Shown here: positions 17,072 through 19,843 of the stretch, piece after piece
How positions within the stretch are numbered: the first letter of the stretch is position 1
Layout of the letters: every line of letters begins with the position of its first letter
Origin: Amoeboradix gromovi
Lineage: Eukaryota; Sanchytriomycota; Sanchytriomycetes; Sanchytriales; Sanchytriaceae
DNA: 19,843 nucleotides
Direction of reading: 5' to 3'
Assembly: GCA_018985225.1 (NCBI GenBank)
Contig: JADGIF010000105.1
Location: forward strand, 1-19,843
Made by a program: the position numbers and the translations under genes
Notes under the pieces: generated by a model
Databases searched by the model: none
What the model was told of the DNA's origin: nothing
The model's input: only the letters and a program-made list of their open reading frames with translations

Positions 17072-19084
17072 ATGTTCCACGCCAAGATTACTAGAAAAGG
17101 TAAAATGGAAAAGACCAAAGAAATCTTGATTATTAGTGGGATTATGCAAACCTCCAAAAATAAAGCATTTGATGATGTGAATATTCCAATTTGGAAAATA
17201 AAAAAGGTGTCTCACAGTACGATAACTACTGATAAGTTTAACGTTAAATTGTCCAGTGAAGCACTGAACTACTTGTTGAATCTACCGGGGATATCATTTA
17301 CTGTAATAGACGAGCACCATATCGTTGAAATAAGGTCCTCTTTTGTTAAATATTATCACAAATTGGATTGTCTCCTAAGATACTTGAAAGACAAAATGGA
17401 TTTAGTGTCCTTTTTGGCTTACTTAAACTCAGAATGTGATGTTGGAAAGATTACGAAGAGATTTGAAACAAAGAAATCCAATTTCAAATCTGTGATTAAT
17501 GCTGAAAACATAAAAATCCTCACACAGATCTTCGAAGTGACGGACTCTATAAAGCTAGCGGAGGTCGCAATTGACAAGGCATGGAAGCGAAAAGATATCA
17601 AGCTTATATTCAATGAAATGGTAAAGTATTGCAATTCTCAGGTAATTTCTAAAGCATATTTCCAAGAATGGACAATGGTCAATATGCTTGATTTAACAAC
17701 AGAGATTCCAGATGTGGTTGATTTGGCCTTTTTTGAACAGTATTTGGAAAATCAGGATTTTTGTTACAACTCGCCACATTCCCTTGATTTTCCTCTCTCT
17801 TTCTATTTTATCAATTCCTCCCATAACACCTACTTATTGGGCAATCAATTAAACTCTCCATCGTCAACTGAAGGATATATAAATGCGCTGCTATTGGGAT
17901 GCCGTTGTGTTGAATTAGATCTATGGGACGGTCCGGTTGAACCTATAATATATCACGGTAGAACTTTAACCTCAAAGATACTCGTTAAGGATGCATTTGT
18001 TGCCATAAAACAGTTCGCGTTTGTTAAGTCGAATCTTCCAGTAATTTTGTCATTTGAAATGCATTGCAGTCTGCAGCAACAAGACATCATTGCTGACTAT
18101 CTTGTCACTATATTTGGCGATATGCTTTACACAGATAAACTCGATGGTCCAACAAATTATGAGGAGTATTTGCCAAGTCCGAATATGTTGCAAAATAAAA
18201 TTATTATCAAGGGCAAAGTGAACTCATTCAATCAAGATCTCACCTCAGAAGGTGAAGACTCTGATAAGATTGAGAAAAAGCAAACGAAAAGAATGACCAT
18301 TTCAACTAAATTGGAAACTTTAATTCCCTTATTAAGAGCATCTAAATTCACGACCATCAGTGAGATTTTGAGTGACCCCATAAAAAAATGTAGCAGGTCT
18401 ATATCCTCACTCAATGAGAACAAGTCACTAGAATTGATTAAGTCCAATCCTGATCAGTATTTGGCGTTGTCAAAAATCAGATTAAATAGAATATACCCTG
18501 CAAATAAAAGGGTGGATAGCAGCAATTTTGATCCTATTCCACATTGGAAGGTGGGGGCGCAAGTAGTAGCTCTTAACTTTCAGACAAATGATGTTGGAAT
18601 GACTTTAAACAATGCATTATTTCAACTAAATTCAAACTTGGGGTATGTATTGCGACCGAACTTGGTGGGCAAGGTTCCCGGGTATGTATTAGAGTCATAC
18701 ACATACATTATAGATATAGTGTCTTGTCAAAGACTGCCAAAACCATTCGAAAAAACGAAGGGAGAGATAATCGATCCATTTATAGAAACAACGTACTGGA
18801 GCTCTGAAGAGGAACCTAAAATATTTAAAACGAAAGCAGTACAAAACAACGGTTCGAATCCTATATTTAACGAGAAAATTAAACTTAAAGTTCAAGGAGC
18901 ATTTGGGTTTATAAATTTTGCAGTCTACGATTTAGATTTCTCATCAAACGATTTTATAGCGCATACTTCTGTGCACACAGGATCTTTAAAAGAGGGATAT
19001 AGACACTTGACATTTAGAAACAGTAGGAACGAGGTCTTAACCAGCACAATATTTATTAAAGTAACTAAGATTTTAAATAAATGA
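17072..19084 (+). CDS. PLC1: Phosphoinositide-specific phospholipase C, delta-like
   Basis: This 670-residue enzyme cleaves PIP2 to inositol trisphosphate and diacylglycerol. After an N-terminal region of about 235 residues with divergent or degenerate EF-hand-like helices come the X domain (from [17 protein letters not shown]), the Y domain (FTTISEIL, then [54 protein letters not shown]) and a C2 domain ([16 protein letters not shown] to the end). The catalytic set is complete: H251, N252, E281, D283, H295 and E329. The X-Y linker (about 380-430) is short and charged. A canonical N-terminal PH domain is not obvious. AATAAATGA at the end overlaps the stop. The gene is unspliced and bracketed by inverted element remnants C and D. 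Confidence 0.93.
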   Translation: MFHAKITRKGKMEKTKEILIISGIMQTSKNKAFDDVNIPIWKIKKVSHSTITTDKFNVKLSSEALNYLLNLPGISFTVIDEHHIVEIRSSFVKYYHKLDCLLRYLKDKMDLVSFLAYLNSECDVGKITKRFETKKSNFKSVINAENIKILTQIFEVTDSIKLAEVAIDKAWKRKDIKLIFNEMVKYCNSQVISKAYFQEWTMVNMLDLTTEIPDVVDLAFFEQYLENQDFCYNSPHSLDFPLSFYFINSSHNTYLLGNQLNSPSSTEGYINALLLGCRCVELDLWDGPVEPIIYHGRTLTSKILVKDAFVAIKQFAFVKSNLPVILSFEMHCSLQQQDIIADYLVTIFGDMLYTDKLDGPTNYEEYLPSPNMLQNKIIIKGKVNSFNQDLTSEGEDSDKIEKKQTKRMTISTKLETLIPLLRASKFTTISEILSDPIKKCSRSISSLNENKSLELIKSNPDQYLALSKIRLNRIYPANKRVDSSNFDPIPHWKVGAQVVALNFQTNDVGMTLNNALFQLNSNLGYVLRPNLVGKVPGYVLESYTYIIDIVSCQRLPKPFEKTKGEIIDPFIETTYWSSEEEPKIFKTKAVQNNGSNPIFNEKIKLKVQGAFGFINFAVYDLDFSSNDFIAHTSVHTGSLKEGYRHLTFRNSRNEVLTSTIFIKVTKILNK

Positions 19085-19118
19085 ACACAAAAATTAGGCT
19101 CAGTTATTGAATTTTGTA

Positions 19119-19356
19119 GAATAAATCAATTATCTAGAATCTTTATGTATTTGTACATTATTACGTGCATTTTCCAGATTTTTCTAATAGCTTAAATACT
19201 CGATATACTTCATTTTCGCAAATGATAAACGGAATCAATGCATGTAATCCTGAGTATGTCAAATCTAAAGAAATAACTAACAGGTACAGCATAAATTCAT
19301 CAACGTCGCGGAACTGGTCCAAACATGGAACAGTTAAATGTCTTTTAATTCCTAGA
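19119..19356 (+). pseudogene. Element fragment D, homologous to the middle of remnants B and C
   Basis: From GAATAAATC to CCTAGA this plus-strand piece aligns with 16248-16456 of remnant C (inverted) and with the 5' part of remnant B. It shares FPDFSNSLNTRYTSFSQ-like coding, ATAACTAACAGGTACAGCATA and TGGTCCAAACATGGAA. It carries about 29 extra bases relative to C, so it preserves a part C has lost. No zinc ribbon follows. A 14-base ATAGAGACCATATG at about 19437-19450 equals part of the DRDHM coding of the other copies and may be the last trace of the tail. Confidence 0.6.
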
Positions 19357-19634
19357 AAGAGACCAACTATAAAAATAAACTTGTAAACTGTTTATTTAAT
19401 AATTCCTATGCTATTGGTCTTACCACGTGTGCAACAATAGAGACCATATGAGGACCAATGTGACAAAATGTCCCTAACTCTATTTTGAACATTTTTTATT
19501 TCGTGTATTGATAAATACACTAAATTCTAAAAAATAAGAAAATCAAACTTGATTTATTTTACCTTTATTGTTGACATGATAAATCGACTTGTTTACTGAA
19601 ACAACACAAACTCATGGGACACCAAATATAAAAA
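19357..19634. other. Non-coding AT-rich spacer
   Basis: I see no supported gene. It contains a CACGTG E-box core at 19424-19429 and the possible trace of the element tail noted for fragment D. Confidence 0.35.
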
Positions 19635-19843
19635 CTAGACTAACTCGTATTTAAAGGTGCACCATACTGAGGAAATACTATCATTAACAAAAGATCTTCT
19701 ATTATACCAATTTTCTTTCATTAATTGTATTCCTCTTTTTAAAATAAAACTAGAAGACCCTACATCTCGTTCAAATATACGAGGTCTTTGAGCATCTAAG
19801 CAAAAGGTGCATTTTCTTAGACGGCACTCTTTTCTAGAGTCAT
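19635..19843 (-). CDS. Possible partial gene, C-terminal 68 codons, running off the edge
   Basis: The minus strand is open from the window edge (first full codon at 19841-19839) to TAG at 19635-19637. The translation starts DSRKECRLRKCTFCLDAQRP and continues with RIFERDVGSSSFILKRG, ending TFKYELV. It has basic and Cys-containing character (C-x4-C-x2-C) suggestive of a small zinc or nucleic-acid-binding protein. I do not recognise it. A 68-codon run with no stop is unusual in DNA this AT-rich but not decisive. The start lies outside the window. Confidence 0.4.
   Translation of the reverse strand, partial: DSRKECRLRKCTFCLDAQRPRIFERDVGSSSFILKRGIQLMKENWYNRRSFVNDSISSVWCTFKYELV

Noticed and set aside
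18847-18861. GGTTCGAATCC, a perfect tRNA T-arm-like sequence
   Set aside because: It lies inside the C2 domain of the phospholipase C gene (codons N-G-S-N-P), and no matching anticodon or acceptor stems surround it.
19424-19429. CACGTG E-box as a target of the bHLH factor in this window
   Set aside because: A single six-base match far from any supported gene start is expected by chance.

Overview
The window is AT-rich nuclear DNA of a eukaryote with a compact genome. Genes are mostly unbroken, intergenic gaps are often under 150 bases, and convergent genes end 5 to 15 bases apart. The protein set (SUN-domain protein, CTD-interacting-domain protein, GRAM-TBC-EF-hand RabGAP, SLC38/AVT-type transporter, Rmd1/DUF155 protein, PDI, HMG-box protein, bHLH factor, PI-specific phospholipase C) fits an opisthokont. 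A fungus or early-diverging fungal relative is my best guess, but no marker gene settles it.

Layout: 1-1757 has no intact host gene and holds two decayed copies, in opposite orientations, of a Fanzor/TnpB-type element. 1813-3021 (+) encodes a SUN-domain protein and 3295-3912 (+) a CID protein. On the minus strand follow a two-exon TBC1D8/9-like RabGAP (7287-3918) and a two-exon amino-acid transporter (8825-7349). 8950-9741 (+) is an unrecognised protein with an 11-residue Q-motif repeat. 10447-9965 and 10020-9757 (-) are two overlapping small genes. 10532-11562 (+, two exons) is an Rmd1-family protein. 13343-11574 (-, two exons) is a PDI that gains a C-terminal membrane anchor through splicing. 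13476-13943 (+) is a CxxC protein, 14042-15223 (+) an HMG-box protein with CDK-type sites, and 15330-15872 (+) a bHLH factor. A third Fanzor-like remnant (-) lies at 15906-16472, phospholipase C at 17072-19084 (+), and a fourth element fragment at 19119-19356. The last 200 bases hold an open minus-strand frame that runs off the window edge.

The most striking signal is a set of four ultra-short introns of 19, 19, 20 and 21 bases. All begin GTA and end in a fused branch-site/acceptor motif YTAAYTTAG. Each is supported by restored protein-family continuity, and in each the splice motif itself supplies a stop codon if the intron is retained. Reading the genes without these introns would truncate the transporter, the Rmd1 protein and the PDI, and would split the RabGAP in two.

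There is no operon logic. The genes serve ordinary eukaryotic functions: nuclear envelope, transcription termination, Rab and membrane traffic, amino-acid transport, ER redox folding, chromatin and phosphoinositide signalling. The mobile-element remnants mark the less constrained gaps at 1-1757, 15906-17071 and 19119-19634.
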